A stretch of DNA of 34,915 nucleotides from Bacteroidota bacterium. GTDB lineage: Bacteria > Bacteroidota > Ignavibacteria > Kapaibacteriales > UBA2268. The notes under the pieces were generated by a model that was not told where the DNA came from, made no database searches, and saw only the letters and a program-made list of their open reading frames with translations. Below are positions 10,254-18,587 of this stretch, in pieces. The stretch lies in contig WRLB01000012.1 in NCBI GenBank assembly GCA_009777815.1, positions 1 through 34,915 of the forward strand, in the 5' to 3' direction. The stretch's first letter is position 1. The number at the start of each line of letters is the position of its first letter. The position numbers were made by a program, and so were the translations under genes.

Positions 10254-10347
10254 TCAATATTATTTTTTTCATAATATTCACATTTTATGTGAATTGTTCC
10301 TTAAATATATTTTTAACAGATAAGAAGCAATTTTTATCTGTTTTTTT
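10254..10347 (+). ncRNA. Putative small RNA, unit 1 of 4
   Basis: The promoter-like TATTTTTG is at 10242-10249. The predicted transcript of about 94 nt holds hairpin ATTCACAT/ATGTGAAT (10276-10283, 10287-10294) and ends in terminator AACAGATAA/TTATCTGTT (10315-10342) with T7. The only ATG is followed at once by a stop codon (ATG TGA), so it is not coding. Start is inferred, end is from the T run. Confidence 0.45.
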
Positions 10348-10391
10348 ATTACAAATAACTTTATTTCATTTATTTTTATTATTTTTGTAAT

Positions 10392-10485
10392 GTATTTTTT
10401 TTTATTCATAATATTCACATTTTTATGTGAATTACCTTTAATTATATTTTTAACAGATAAGAAGCAATTTTTATCTGTTTTTTTT
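10392..10485 (+). ncRNA. Putative small RNA, unit 2 of 4
   Basis: TATTTTTG at 10380-10387; hairpin ATTCACAT/ATGTGAAT (10413-10420, 10425-10432); terminator stem 10452-10479 with T8. Very similar to unit 1, but the linker after the first hairpin differs. Confidence 0.45.
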
Positions 10486-10529
10486 ATTACAAATAACTTT
10501 ATTTCATTTATTTTTATTATTTTTGTATT

Positions 10530-10625
10530 TTATTTTTGTGTTATATATGATTTCACATTCTTATGTGAATATTCTCCTTTATAGTTATTTTTAACAGATA
10601 AGAAGCAATTTTTATCTGTTTTTTT
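10530..10625 (+). ncRNA. Putative small RNA, unit 3 of 4
   Basis: TATTTTTG at 10518-10525, with a second one at 10531-10538 that could start a shorter transcript. Hairpin TTCACAT/ATGTGAA (10552-10558, 10563-10569); terminator stem 10593-10620 with T run to 10625. Confidence 0.45.
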
Positions 10626-10669
10626 ATTACAAATAACTTTATTTCACTTTTTTTTATTATTTTTGTAAT

Positions 10670-10768
10670 CCCTTCTTAACTATTTTCTATATAGTTATCT
10701 AATTAATAAATTTTTAAAATACAAAATAAGGTTATAACAGATAGGAAGCAATTTTTATCTGTTTTTTT
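10670..10768 (+). ncRNA. Putative small RNA, unit 4 of 4 (divergent hairpin)
   Basis: TATTTTTG at 10658-10665; terminator stem 10736-10763 with T7. The first hairpin is in the corresponding place but with unrelated sequence, TAACTAT/ATAGTTA (10677-10683, 10691-10697). Structure is kept while sequence changes, which favours a functional RNA over simple duplication. Confidence 0.45.
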
Positions 10769-10844
10769 ATAAACTCTATTTCGGAATCCCCTAATTTACT
10801 ATATTTAGACACCATTTAATCTTAAATTATGTAAAAATTACATT

Positions 10845-11042
10845 AATCGGATGCGAAATAAGCAGTCGATTTAACTGCTTAAGCAGTCGATTTGACTCCT
10901 TAAGCAGTCGATTTGACTCCTTAAGCAGTCGATTTAACTGCTTAAGCAGTCGATTTGACTCCTTAAGCAGTCGATTTGACTCCTTAAGCAGTCGATTTGA
11001 CTGCTTAAGCAGTATCCGATTCTGCTTATTTCGGATCCGATT
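10845..11042. repeat. 21-bp minisatellite enclosed by 21-bp inverted repeats
   Basis: Seven 21-bp units from 10862 to 11008 (GCAGTCGATTT-R-ACT-S-CTTAA). Flanks 10845-10865 and 11022-11042 are inverted copies matching 20 of 21. Units of the AACTGC type are themselves palindromic (AAGCAGT/AACTGCTT). On the minus strand a TTG-started frame (10827-11054) reads a 7-residue repeat NRLLKES. With no promoter or ribosome site seen, I do not call it a gene. Confidence 0.85.
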
Positions 11043-11115
11043 CACTTTTTTCAATACAAAGAACTAATTTTTTTTAACTAATTATTAATAAAATTTAACC
11101 CGCTAATAATAAATT

Positions 11116-12252
11116 TTAACGGATTGCAAATAAATATTCATTCAATATATCATTATTTGCCTGCTCTATATCATCAGGAATACGCTGCCCATTACTAAAA
11201 TAACTTATCGGAATATCCTTATTATGCAGCGCCGTTATAACATTGCCAAGCCCAAAACTTTCATCTGTCCGCGTAATAATTGCCGAACTTATATCCAAAG
11301 AACTATAACCCCGTATATTACTACTCAAAAAACTCAAAGAACTCGTAGCACTCAATATCAAATTAGTTTTATTATTATACATAGACATAGTATTTATCGT
11401 ATCTTGAAGGGCAAGCAAATCATTTATCTCGCTCTTATTATTAGGATTTTTCCCCTCAGTATCTATAAAAATCATATCATATTTTGTTTCTTCATTTAGC
11501 ACCTTACTTAACTCCTCGTTGCTATAAGTATTTATAAAATTAATGCCCGCAATCCCTGTAAGCATCTGTAATTGTTCCGTTGCACCGACCCTAAAAGTAT
11601 CAGTAGAAATAACTAAAACCTTTGCTTCATTTATCAATTTCGCACCTATCGCAATTTTAATAAGTGCAGTAGTTTTGCCACATCCTGCCGAGCCAATAAA
11701 AGTAATTATTTGCTTCGTTTTATCATTTTTTTGCTCATCATTAATAAGATTTACGAACGAAATATCAGCAAGCAAAAGTTTTCTTGCCTCATTTATCGCC
11801 TTTTTATAATCATTTGCAAGCCCTTTAGCACTAATCTTACCAATAATATTAAGACACATATCTTCACTAAAATCAGAGTCCTTCATTATCTTATAAATGC
11901 GCGACAATGGCTCCGTCATCGTCCCAATATATTTATATTTAACATTTTCATAAACATCGGCAATAATGCTTTTAATAGAATTAACTTCAGCAAAAAGTTT
12001 CTGATTCAGCGTATTATCAAGCGAATTAAGTAGCAAATTGGGATGAGACGTTTTAGTATTTTCTTGGGACATTTTATTATTTTCTTGAGGCGATTTAATA
12101 GTTTCCAAACCTGCAACTATTTCCACAGCATCCATTCCTGTTTTAGTTTTCGTAGGTCTATTAGACAGAATAACTGCATCATTTCCGAGTTCTTTTTTAA
12201 TTAATTCGGTTCCTTCTTTCATATTAGCGGCGATAAACTTTTTAATTTTCAT
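11116..12252 (-). CDS. flhF: Flagellar biosynthesis SRP-family GTPase FlhF
   Basis: 378 aa, cytoplasmic GTPase of the SRP/FtsY/FlhF family. In flagellated bacteria FlhF helps choose the site of flagellum assembly, often with FlhG. The N-terminus (MKIKKFIAANMKEGTELIKKELG) is the typical FlhF start, followed by a poorly conserved linker and an N-type helical region (about 80-175). The G domain has P-loop GSAGCGKTT (187-195), STDTFRVGATEQL (about 217-228), FIDTEGK and TRTDES in place of the usual TKLDE. Its length is normal or slightly short for FlhF. No other flagellar gene lies in the window, so it is an isolated locus here. A degenerate promoter (TA, four bases, TTTG) lies upstream at about 12290-12300. 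FtsY and Ffh are less likely because of the N-terminal region and lack of an M domain. Confidence 0.9.
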   Translation of the reverse strand: MKIKKFIAANMKEGTELIKKELGNDAVILSNRPTKTKTGMDAVEIVAGLETIKSPQENNKMSQENTKTSHPNLLLNSLDNTLNQKLFAEVNSIKSIIADVYENVKYKYIGTMTEPLSRIYKIMKDSDFSEDMCLNIIGKISAKGLANDYKKAINEARKLLLADISFVNLINDEQKNDKTKQIITFIGSAGCGKTTALIKIAIGAKLINEAKVLVISTDTFRVGATEQLQMLTGIAGINFINTYSNEELSKVLNEETKYDMIFIDTEGKNPNNKSEINDLLALQDTINTMSMYNNKTNLILSATSSLSFLSSNIRGYSSLDISSAIITRTDESFGLGNVITALHNKDIPISYFSNGQRIPDDIEQANNDILNEYLFAIR

Positions 12253-12557
12253 AACATTATTTGGATATAATTAAACCACAATAACTATTACAAAAAAATA
12301 TGCCAATTAACAGAAAACCTCACCCAAATTACACAGAAATAGCATAAATACACACACTTACGGCTTACTTAACAACTTAACATAAAAAGCACAATATTAC
12401 ACATAAAAACATTTATGCTTATTATTATGCAAAAACGTGCGAGCGGGGATAGTATTTATTTTACACGGCAACCTATAATCCTGTCCTGCTGAAACAAGTT
12501 CAGCAGGACAACGTTTTTGTTAGAAATGACAGCATTTTAGAAATCACTATAAAAAAA
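12253..12557. other. Intergenic region with one dispersed palindrome
   Basis: No gene supported. It contains the dispersed palindrome at 12483-12509, listed separately, and otherwise AT-rich sequence. The flhF promoter lies at its left end. Confidence 0.6.
12483..12509. repeat. Dispersed palindrome (GAAACAAGTTC core)
   Basis: Perfect 11-bp stem GTCCTGCTGAA/TTCAGCAGGAC with loop ACAAG. Same family as copies at 14382, 14540, 16806, 18939 and inside mutS2. Confidence 0.85.
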
Positions 12558-12578
12558 CAGGTCTTTATAAAAGACCTG
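12550..12578 (-). terminator. Terminator of the 12605-14094 operon
   Basis: On the minus strand: stem CAGGTCTTT/AAAGACCTG, 3-nt loop, then a T run. Confidence 0.85.
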
Positions 12579-12604
12579 CTTGAAGTGAAGTAAAAAGTGA
12601 ACTT

Positions 12605-13348
12605 TTAGTTTGGGATTCGAGTCCTAGAATGAAATACTTTACCTGTTTCTTTGTCAATAAAATATATGATGACAATTTTGTTATCTATTAATGATACATC
12701 ATATATGTTTTTATAACTTGACTCATATATAGCACCAGGTATATTTGTTGCTGTGCCACCATAAGTTCCTTCTATGGCACTTAGCAATACCATCATTCCC
12801 AAGTCCTCGCCCGTAGGGTCAGAAAATACTGCAGTAGGAGTATTTGAAACATTTACATACTGTAATTCTTCATACACTAACGTATCGCCTGTTAATGCGT
12901 CAACTATGTAAACATATGAAGGCGAAGTATTTGTTGTATGTAATTCTGCTCCTTGAAAAATATATGCACTTCCGCCAATATATGCATCAGTGTATTGATC
13001 ATTGTTGCAATAACTAATTGTATCACCATTACTAATAACGCCGTATCTTGATATAGCATTTAGTTTAGTTATTGAAACCGAATCACTATTTAAATAGTAT
13101 TTTATTGTTGTGTCAAGCGAAGTTCGTCCTAATTGAACATCCCAATGAAAATCAGTTTGGTCGGAAAAAATAATTTCACGTCCTTGGGATAATTCAAATT
13201 CCCTTGCTTGATTTAAAAGTTCTCTTACTTCAATTTTAAATTGGTCTATATTAGTTGAATCAGCAAACGTGAACGTTGACTGACTATAAATATATTGTGG
13301 CAGACCTAATGATAATATCATTAATATTAAGATGATTGGTTTTGTCAT
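12605..13348 (-). CDS. Secreted protein of unknown function
   Basis: 247 aa with a signal peptide (hydrophobic LILMILSLGLP, likely cleavage before QSTFTF around residue 22). No family recognised. The mature part is rich in Thr, Tyr and Asp and appears all-beta towards the end (KIVIIYFIDKETGKVFHSRTRIP). It lacks an evident T9SS sorting domain or lipobox, so it may be periplasmic or outer-membrane associated. Its ATG shares the A of the upstream gene's TAA (TAATG), which implies translational coupling in a two-gene operon. A terminator follows 27 bases after the stop. Confidence 0.8.
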   Translation of the reverse strand: MTKPIILILMILSLGLPQYIYSQSTFTFADSTNIDQFKIEVRELLNQAREFELSQGREIIFSDQTDFHWDVQLGRTSLDTTIKYYLNSDSVSITKLNAISRYGVISNGDTISYCNNDQYTDAYIGGSAYIFQGAELHTTNTSPSYVYIVDALTGDTLVYEELQYVNVSNTPTAVFSDPTGEDLGMMVLLSAIEGTYGGTATNIPGAIYESSYKNIYDVSLIDNKIVIIYFIDKETGKVFHSRTRIPN

Positions 13349-14094
13349 TATCTGGTACCTCCGGTATAAAGAGTGTTATTAGAAATAAGAAATTGCATAT
13401 AATTTATTGTTTCATTATATTTATACACAATTATATAAGTAGAATTACATTGAATGTCTTCATAAACAATGCTATTATTTATAGAGTTAGATTGACTTTG
13501 TAATAGTAGCCCACCATTAACGCTGTATACAGCAATTTCAGTTTGCTGATGTTTCGGAATTATTGTTAGAGTATTACTATTATATTCTAAAGACAGCATA
13601 TATATAAAATCTGATTCATCAAAACTAATAGTTTTTCTTCCTGGAAATTTTACTATTCCAGCATATGGACTCCAATCGCCGCCACAAAGAGGCATAACAT
13701 ATCCAATGAAAACATACGTAGGTGGTATAATTCCTATCATATACATATCACCAATTCCAAAATAGAGTCCTCCATTAATAGTTAATGGCCCGCTATATTT
13801 TAGAGGTTCAGCTTTTACTTCATTAGTAATAGCAACTGAAAAAAAGATAAGAAGGACGATTGTTGAAAACTTTAACAGTCGTCTATTGAAAAACTTATAT
13901 ACACCTCCTTTTGCTAATCCAGTAACGCTGGACATCGTTCTATTCATTATAGATGTCTTTGTATTCGCTATTATATCAATAACTGATAAATAGTTACTAT
14001 TATTTAATTTGGTGCCTTTATTTTCTATTTTTACTATAGGCACATCTGCTTTTTGCAGATTTAAACTTTTTGTTGGCTTTTTTCTGATAGCCAT
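13348..14094 (-). CDS. Exported protein with long N-terminal leader and T9SS-like C-terminus
   Basis: 248 aa, unknown function. About 70 polar, basic residues precede the hydrophobic segment FSTIVLLIFFSVAIT (77-91) and a likely cleavage site near EVKA-EP (95). Such a long n-region is unusual and recalls the ~50-residue leader of the giant protein at 14. The C-terminal third (ISFDESDFIYMLSLEYNSN... AVYSVNGGLLLQSQS... TYIIVYKYNETINYMQFLI) has the sheet pattern of a degenerate type A T9SS domain. The upstream start is supported by GGAG (14100-14103, 5-base spacing) and the promoter at 14121. Internal Met50 and Met54 have no such signals. First gene of a two-gene operon with the secreted protein at 12605. 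Confidence 0.75.
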   Translation of the reverse strand: MAIRKKPTKSLNLQKADVPIVKIENKGTKLNNSNYLSVIDIIANTKTSIMNRTMSSVTGLAKGGVYKFFNRRLLKFSTIVLLIFFSVAITNEVKAEPLKYSGPLTINGGLYFGIGDMYMIGIIPPTYVFIGYVMPLCGGDWSPYAGIVKFPGRKTISFDESDFIYMLSLEYNSNTLTIIPKHQQTEIAVYSVNGGLLLQSQSNSINNSIVYEDIQCNSTYIIVYKYNETINYMQFLISNNTLYTGGTR

Positions 14095-14120
14095 ATATTC
14101 TCCGAATATTATATTGATTA

Positions 14121-14128
14121 CAAAAATA
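14121..14128 (-). promoter_or_regulatory. -7 element of the 14094-12605 operon
   Basis: TATTTTTG on the minus strand, giving a leader of about 20 nt with a GGAG ribosome site. Confidence 0.7.
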
Positions 14129-14381
14129 AACTTTTTTTATGAAATAATTACACAAAACAACTAAAATTTTATTTTTTTATATAAAAAAGGCATTTTTTAA
14201 AAGATTCTTTTTCAAAAAAAGCGGAAATGTGAAGTATTTTACACACTTTTAAAAATATTCAGTATTTGCATCTTAAAAAAATAAAAATAAGTGTCTAATA
14301 AAATATTAATGAGAAAGTGCATAATAATTTGCAGCGTTTTCGCAGAAAATATTATGGTAATGATGATTGAGAATTTGCAGA

Positions 14382-14576
14382 TTCCGAAACAAGTTCAGCA
14401 GGACAGGTTTTTCGTTATTGTCATTCCGAACTTGTTTAGGAATCCCCTAATTCATCACGGGGGCAAGCCCCCGTGTTAAATAATCGCCTTTTTAACAAGG
14501 GGGCTTGCCCCCTTGCTGTATAATTGGATATCAGATATAGATGCCGAAACGAGTTCAGCAGGACAGGTTTTTTGCT
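14382..14576. repeat. Cluster of dispersed palindromes between operons
   Basis: Most of this 497-base gene-free stretch (14095-14591) is repeats. Palindrome halves lie at 14382-14406, 14420-14450 and 14540-14570. Two GC-rich perfect palindromes, CACGGGGGC-AA-GCCCCCGTG (14456-14475) and CAAGGGGGC-TT-GCCCCCTTG (14496-14515), sit between them. No gene is supported; open frames here come from the repeats. Confidence 0.8.
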
Positions 14577-14591
14577 CGCATAACACTGAAT

Positions 14592-16757
14592 TTACTTTTT
14601 ATCTTCTTCTTTATTTTTTGCTACTGCATATTTAACTCTGCGATGTATTTTGCCCTTAATTTCTGCGTATAGAACTTCTTTTATCGTCTCTAATTCACGC
14701 AAACTGACATCGGAATTATTAAATTGCCCGTCCTTTATTCGCTCTTCGATATTCTCTTCGAACAACTTTTGAAAACCTTCAAAATGGTCTGATGCTTTAG
14801 AAATTGCTTCTGCGAAATCGCATATCATTAGTATAGTTGTCTCTTTTGATTGAGGAATAGGACCAGGGTATCTAAAATCATTTTCGTTGATAATCTCGCC
14901 ATCTTTTGCTTCATTTAGAGCAACATTGTAGAAATGCTTAACTAAAAAAGTTCCGTGATGTTGCGGAATAAAATCAATAATAGATTGCGGAATATTATAT
15001 TTTTTTGCTTTTTCTATTCCATTAATTACATGAGAGATAATCTTTTTTGCACTTTCGTGCGGAGTGAGTTTTTTATGTGGTTCTAACCTATATTGCTCCT
15101 TATTTTCTGTAAAAGCGGTAGGATTATTGGCTTTTCCAATATCGTGGAATAAAGCCCCTACTTGCACCAATATATGATTTGCACCTATTGCTTTAGCGAC
15201 TATAGTTGCTAATTGCGAAACCTCGCGTGAATGTTCGAACGTTCCTTGCGTTCTCTCTCTTAATTCAGCAATCAGTGGGTGGTCTATATCGCTTTTCAGG
15301 TATTCATTTAGTTTAATATTAGTAATAATTCCTTTATTATATTTATTAAATGCTAAAAGCAAGCAAAAAGTGACAACCGGCGCCGTAATAGCATTAATAA
15401 GCGTTAGCAACAGTTGTGGCATCATATTATTAAAAGTATTACCCCGCTCCAGACCTATCACAAATATAGATAAAACAAAGCCAATAAATATGAAAATAAT
15501 AGAACTAAATAGTTGAGACCTATCCTCAATATCTCTAACCGAATATGCAGCAATAGACCCCGTAAATAGCATAGTTAGTCCGATAAAATAATCGTTTCCA
15601 CGAACGCCAGCAAGAACCATAGCCATAGAAACAGTAGTGTAAAATGCAGTTCTTGAATCATAAGTAATAGCAATAAACATAGACAAAGCAGGTATTAAAA
15701 CCAGATATTCTAAAGGTAGTTCGGGTTTGTGTGCCTGTATTTGGAAGGTTGACCATCCCAAGAATGCAACAATTACAACAGTAGAACTTAAAATAAGTAA
15801 ATTGATATTATCTTCCCATATTTTCCTTCTCAACATCACAATAAACATAATAAGGATAGAATATTGTATAGTAGTGAGTCCGAAGTTTCCTAATAGTTTT
15901 AGCAAAATATAATCATCTTCTTTAGCGATATTAGAGTTAGTATAAGATTTAATTATATTAATTTTTTGTTCGGTTAGTCGTTCGCCTCGTTCGACGATAA
16001 TTTCGCCTTTATGAACCATACCGAGTGTTTTACGGACAGATTGTTCTGCTAAAATCATTGCTCTATTAGTAAGTTCTTCAGAATACGTTAAATTAGGTTG
16101 GAGCATCTTATAAAACATTTCAACAATCAGAGGAGCCGTAGTATCATTAAAATTAGCCGAACAAAAGTTTTGTAAATCAATAGATAACATTTGCTTATCA
16201 TAAACCAATGCCTTTTCTATATGATATTCTATATTAGGGTAGATGCGAACAGCAAATAAATCACTCACCTTAAACCTATCCTTTAATTGGTCAATGTAAC
16301 CATTTTTGTAAACTTGCTGTAAGAAAGGGAGTAGATGTATATTAATTTTTCTTATTTCATTCAATTGAATCGGTTCTTGTTGCTGATAAAATAAAGTTAT
16401 TAGCGAATTAGTAACAAATGCAGAAAGGTTAGTTTCATCTTTGATAATTAAACACTCTACTAAATGATTTGTTCTATCTATTAAATTAGTATTAGCATAT
16501 CCATCTAATATAAATATCGGCGGCACACTATCTCTTGCAATTTGAACTTCTGCCTTATACTCAATATTCGGCTTATAAACAGAAAAATGATAATCAGCAA
16601 CCAAAGTAGGTGATGTCCAATAATAACCCACACTTAACATATTCATATCCGAACTAACCATACTTTGCTTGTAATTCATAAACGACAAGATACTAATAGC
16701 AGTAATAGTAGCAGCAATAATAACAATCTTTATCTTAAAAGAATTCCTAATACCCAT
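14592..16757 (-). CDS. 7TM-HD family phosphodiesterase (PgpH-like)
   Basis: 721 aa integral membrane protein. An N-terminal membrane anchor (about 9-26) precedes an extracytoplasmic 7TMR-HDED domain with PPIFIL near residues 80-90. About seven membrane helices follow (roughly 290-475), then a cytoplasmic HD domain with metal-binding HSREVSQLA, HDIGK (538-542) and QHHGT. This architecture is that of PgpH, which hydrolyses the second messenger cyclic di-AMP, and the key HD residues are present. Length is near that of family members (about 700-870 aa). In many genomes it sits near ybeY and dgkA; here it stands alone between repeat-rich gaps. The upstream -7-like element is imperfect (TATTTTTA). 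Activity on c-di-AMP is from family knowledge, not shown by the window. Confidence 0.88.
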   Translation of the reverse strand: MGIRNSFKIKIVIIAATITAISILSFMNYKQSMVSSDMNMLSVGYYWTSPTLVADYHFSVYKPNIEYKAEVQIARDSVPPIFILDGYANTNLIDRTNHLVECLIIKDETNLSAFVTNSLITLFYQQQEPIQLNEIRKINIHLLPFLQQVYKNGYIDQLKDRFKVSDLFAVRIYPNIEYHIEKALVYDKQMLSIDLQNFCSANFNDTTAPLIVEMFYKMLQPNLTYSEELTNRAMILAEQSVRKTLGMVHKGEIIVERGERLTEQKINIIKSYTNSNIAKEDDYILLKLLGNFGLTTIQYSILIMFIVMLRRKIWEDNINLLILSSTVVIVAFLGWSTFQIQAHKPELPLEYLVLIPALSMFIAITYDSRTAFYTTVSMAMVLAGVRGNDYFIGLTMLFTGSIAAYSVRDIEDRSQLFSSIIFIFIGFVLSIFVIGLERGNTFNNMMPQLLLTLINAITAPVVTFCLLLAFNKYNKGIITNIKLNEYLKSDIDHPLIAELRERTQGTFEHSREVSQLATIVAKAIGANHILVQVGALFHDIGKANNPTAFTENKEQYRLEPHKKLTPHESAKKIISHVINGIEKAKKYNIPQSIIDFIPQHHGTFLVKHFYNVALNEAKDGEIINENDFRYPGPIPQSKETTILMICDFAEAISKASDHFEGFQKLFEENIEERIKDGQFNNSDVSLRELETIKEVLYAEIKGKIHRRVKYAVAKNKEEDKK

Positions 16758-16805
16758 TATATATCATTATAATTATTGTAAAAATAAGGTTTTTTGTATG
16801 TCATC

Positions 16806-16875
16806 TGTCATTCCGAACTTGTTTCGGAATCCCCTTATATAAATTAGTAGATGCCGAAATAAATTCAGCATAGCA
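16806..16875. repeat. Composite dispersed palindrome (~70 bp)
   Basis: Half A (TTCCGAACTTGTTTCGGAA then TCCCCTTATAT) and half B (AGATGCCGAAATAAATTCAGCA) lie in the same order as in the two copies inside mutS2. Lies between pgpH-like and aspA genes. Confidence 0.8.
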
Positions 16876-16887
16876 TATTTGATTTAT

Positions 16888-18339
16888 TTACAAATTAAAA
16901 TTACACATACTATTAGGGTCAAGTATTTTATCTAATGTGATTTTATCTAAAATACCTTTTTCTAATACTAATTCATATACGCCTCGTCCTGTTTCTAATG
17001 CTTCTTTGGCGATCGTGGTGCTTGTTTTATAACCAATAATAGGATTAAGTGCAGTTACTATACCGATATTATGAAGAACCATCTCTTTACATCTATCAGC
17101 ATTTGCAGTAATACCATCTACGCAATAAATACGCAAAGTATCCATTGCATTAATCAAATATGAAATAGATTCATGCAATGCTTCTACAATTATTGGCTCC
17201 ATAACATTTAGTTGAAGTTGTGCCGCCTCAGATGCAAAATTAATTGTAGTATCATTACCAAAAACCTTAAAACAAACCTGATTAACTACCTCAGGAATAA
17301 CAGGATTAACTTTACCCGGCATAATAGATGAACCGGGCTGCATCCGAGGAAGATTAATCTCATATAATCCAGCACGCGGACCAGAAGTTAATAAACGCAA
17401 ATCATTACATATTTTAGATAGTTTAATACCAAGACGCTTTATTGCACCATGATATGAAACAAAGCCAGATGTATCAGGAGTTGATTCAATTAAATCAGAA
17501 GATAATTCTAAATCAAATCCCGTCATCTTTGCAATTTCTCCTACACACATTGCAGGATATTTAGAATGACAATTAATACCCGTACCTATTGCAGTTGCAC
17601 CCATATTAATGTATTCAAGCCAAGAAACACCGCAATTTAAGTTTTCAACCTCGTAAGAAAGTGTATTAGCAAACGCATTAAATTCTTGACCAAGTGTCAT
17701 CGGAACAGCATCCTGAAGTTGTGTCCTTCCCATTTTTATTACATCTGAAAAATCTTTTGCTTTAGTTCTAAATGATTCTATAAGTAAATTTAGAGAACTA
17801 ATTAAATCTCTATTATAAAGCAAAAAAGCAAGATGAATTGATGAAGGATAAGCATCATTTGTAGATTGAGAACAATTAATATGGTCATTAGGACTAATAG
17901 TTTTATAATCACCTTTTGATAAACCAAGTATCTCTAATGCCCTATTAGCAATAACTTCATTGGCATTCATATTAGTTGATGTCCCCGCACCACCTTGTAT
18001 TAAATCCACAATAAAATGTTCATGATGCTTTCCTGCAATAATTTCATCGCACGCTTGACATATTGCATCGCAGATATCTTTACTTATAAAACCAAGTGCT
18101 GTATTAGTAATAACTGCTGCTTTTTTTACATATCCGAGACCAACAATTAGATATGGAAAATCTTTTATTGTCTTTTCACTTATTTGAAAATTTTCTATTC
18201 CACGTAAAGTTTGCACACCGAAATAAACTTCTTCGGGAACTTCTCTTTCGCCTATTAAATCGGCTTCTTTTCTTGTTTTACCTGATAATTCTAATCCTGT
18301 AATTTTTGATATTAAATTAAATAGTTCTTTTTTATCCAT
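16888..18339 (-). CDS. aspA: Aspartate ammonia-lyase
   Basis: 483 aa from the chosen start (MDKKELFNLI). Converts L-aspartate to fumarate and ammonia in the cytoplasm. The fumarase/aspartase signature GSSIMPGKVNP is followed by VIPEVVNQV, which is typical of aspartase; class II fumarase usually has TQCEA. Other conserved blocks are QGGAGTSTNMNANEV, SQSTNDAYPSS and GRTQLQDAVPMTLGQEF. The frame is open another 47 residues upstream, but a TATATTTG promoter at 18373-18380 lies inside that extension, and the family begins near the internal ATG. The gene stands alone. In an anaerobe it can link aspartate use to fumarate respiration; that role is inference. Confidence 0.93.
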   Translation of the reverse strand: MDKKELFNLISKITGLELSGKTRKEADLIGEREVPEEVYFGVQTLRGIENFQISEKTIKDFPYLIVGLGYVKKAAVITNTALGFISKDICDAICQACDEIIAGKHHEHFIVDLIQGGAGTSTNMNANEVIANRALEILGLSKGDYKTISPNDHINCSQSTNDAYPSSIHLAFLLYNRDLISSLNLLIESFRTKAKDFSDVIKMGRTQLQDAVPMTLGQEFNAFANTLSYEVENLNCGVSWLEYINMGATAIGTGINCHSKYPAMCVGEIAKMTGFDLELSSDLIESTPDTSGFVSYHGAIKRLGIKLSKICNDLRLLTSGPRAGLYEINLPRMQPGSSIMPGKVNPVIPEVVNQVCFKVFGNDTTINFASEAAQLQLNVMEPIIVEALHESISYLINAMDTLRIYCVDGITANADRCKEMVLHNIGIVTALNPIIGYKTSTTIAKEALETGRGVYELVLEKGILDKITLDKILDPNSMCNFNL

Positions 18340-18372
18340 TTTAATTTTATATAAATACTTAATATTATATTG

Positions 18373-18380
18373 CAAATATA
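18373..18380 (-). promoter_or_regulatory. -7 element of aspA
   Basis: TATATTTG on the minus strand, 34 bases upstream of the chosen ATG. It decides against the longer open frame starting at 18480. Confidence 0.7.
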
Positions 18381-18587
18381 ACGTTTTTTTTGAAAACAAA
18401 ACATTATTTTCACATTTTAATAATTTAAATAAAAATGAAAAAATATCTTTATATAATCTCATAAAAACAAAAAGTTCCATGTTTTGTCAACCACAGCATA
18501 ATATCTTTAGATATTATAGTATATAGAACTCAAATTGTTTCTATGTGAAACATAAAAATTAAGAGATAGTTAAGTATTAATTTTGAT

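Larger units (their letters stand above)
10222..10770 (+). repeat. Four tandem ~138-140 bp units, each promoter + hairpin + terminator
   Basis: TATTTTTG elements recur at 10242, 10380, 10518 and 10658 (spacing 138, 138, 140). Terminator stems AACAGATAA...TTATCTGTT with T runs start at 10315, 10452, 10593 and 10736. Between them each unit has an inverted repeat. Units are joined by ATTACAAATAACTTTATTTCA. This occupies most of the 600-base gap between two minus-strand genes. Confidence 0.9.

Noticed and set aside
10390-10584. Phe/Ile-rich 64-residue plus-strand protein
   Set aside because: The frame crosses unit boundaries, terminators and promoters of the array and is a by-product of AT-rich repeats.
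10862-11008. CRISPR array
   Set aside because: Units are directly adjacent, with no unique spacers, and no cas genes lie in the window.
10827-11054. 75-residue heptad-repeat protein on the minus strand
   Set aside because: It starts with TTG, has no ribosome site or TAnnTTTG promoter, and is explained by the 21-bp minisatellite keeping a frame open.
14291-14479. 62-residue protein ending in palindromic repeats
   Set aside because: It reads through the dispersed palindromes (PKQVQQDR, GGKPPC) and has no family or start signals.
14456-14515. Intrinsic terminators
   Set aside because: The GC palindromes are strong, but no T run follows in either direction for the flanking genes; treated as repeats.
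18340-18480. 47-residue N-terminal extension of aspartase
   Set aside because: It contains the TATATTTG promoter, lies outside the family's usual start and is low-complexity F/L/K sequence.
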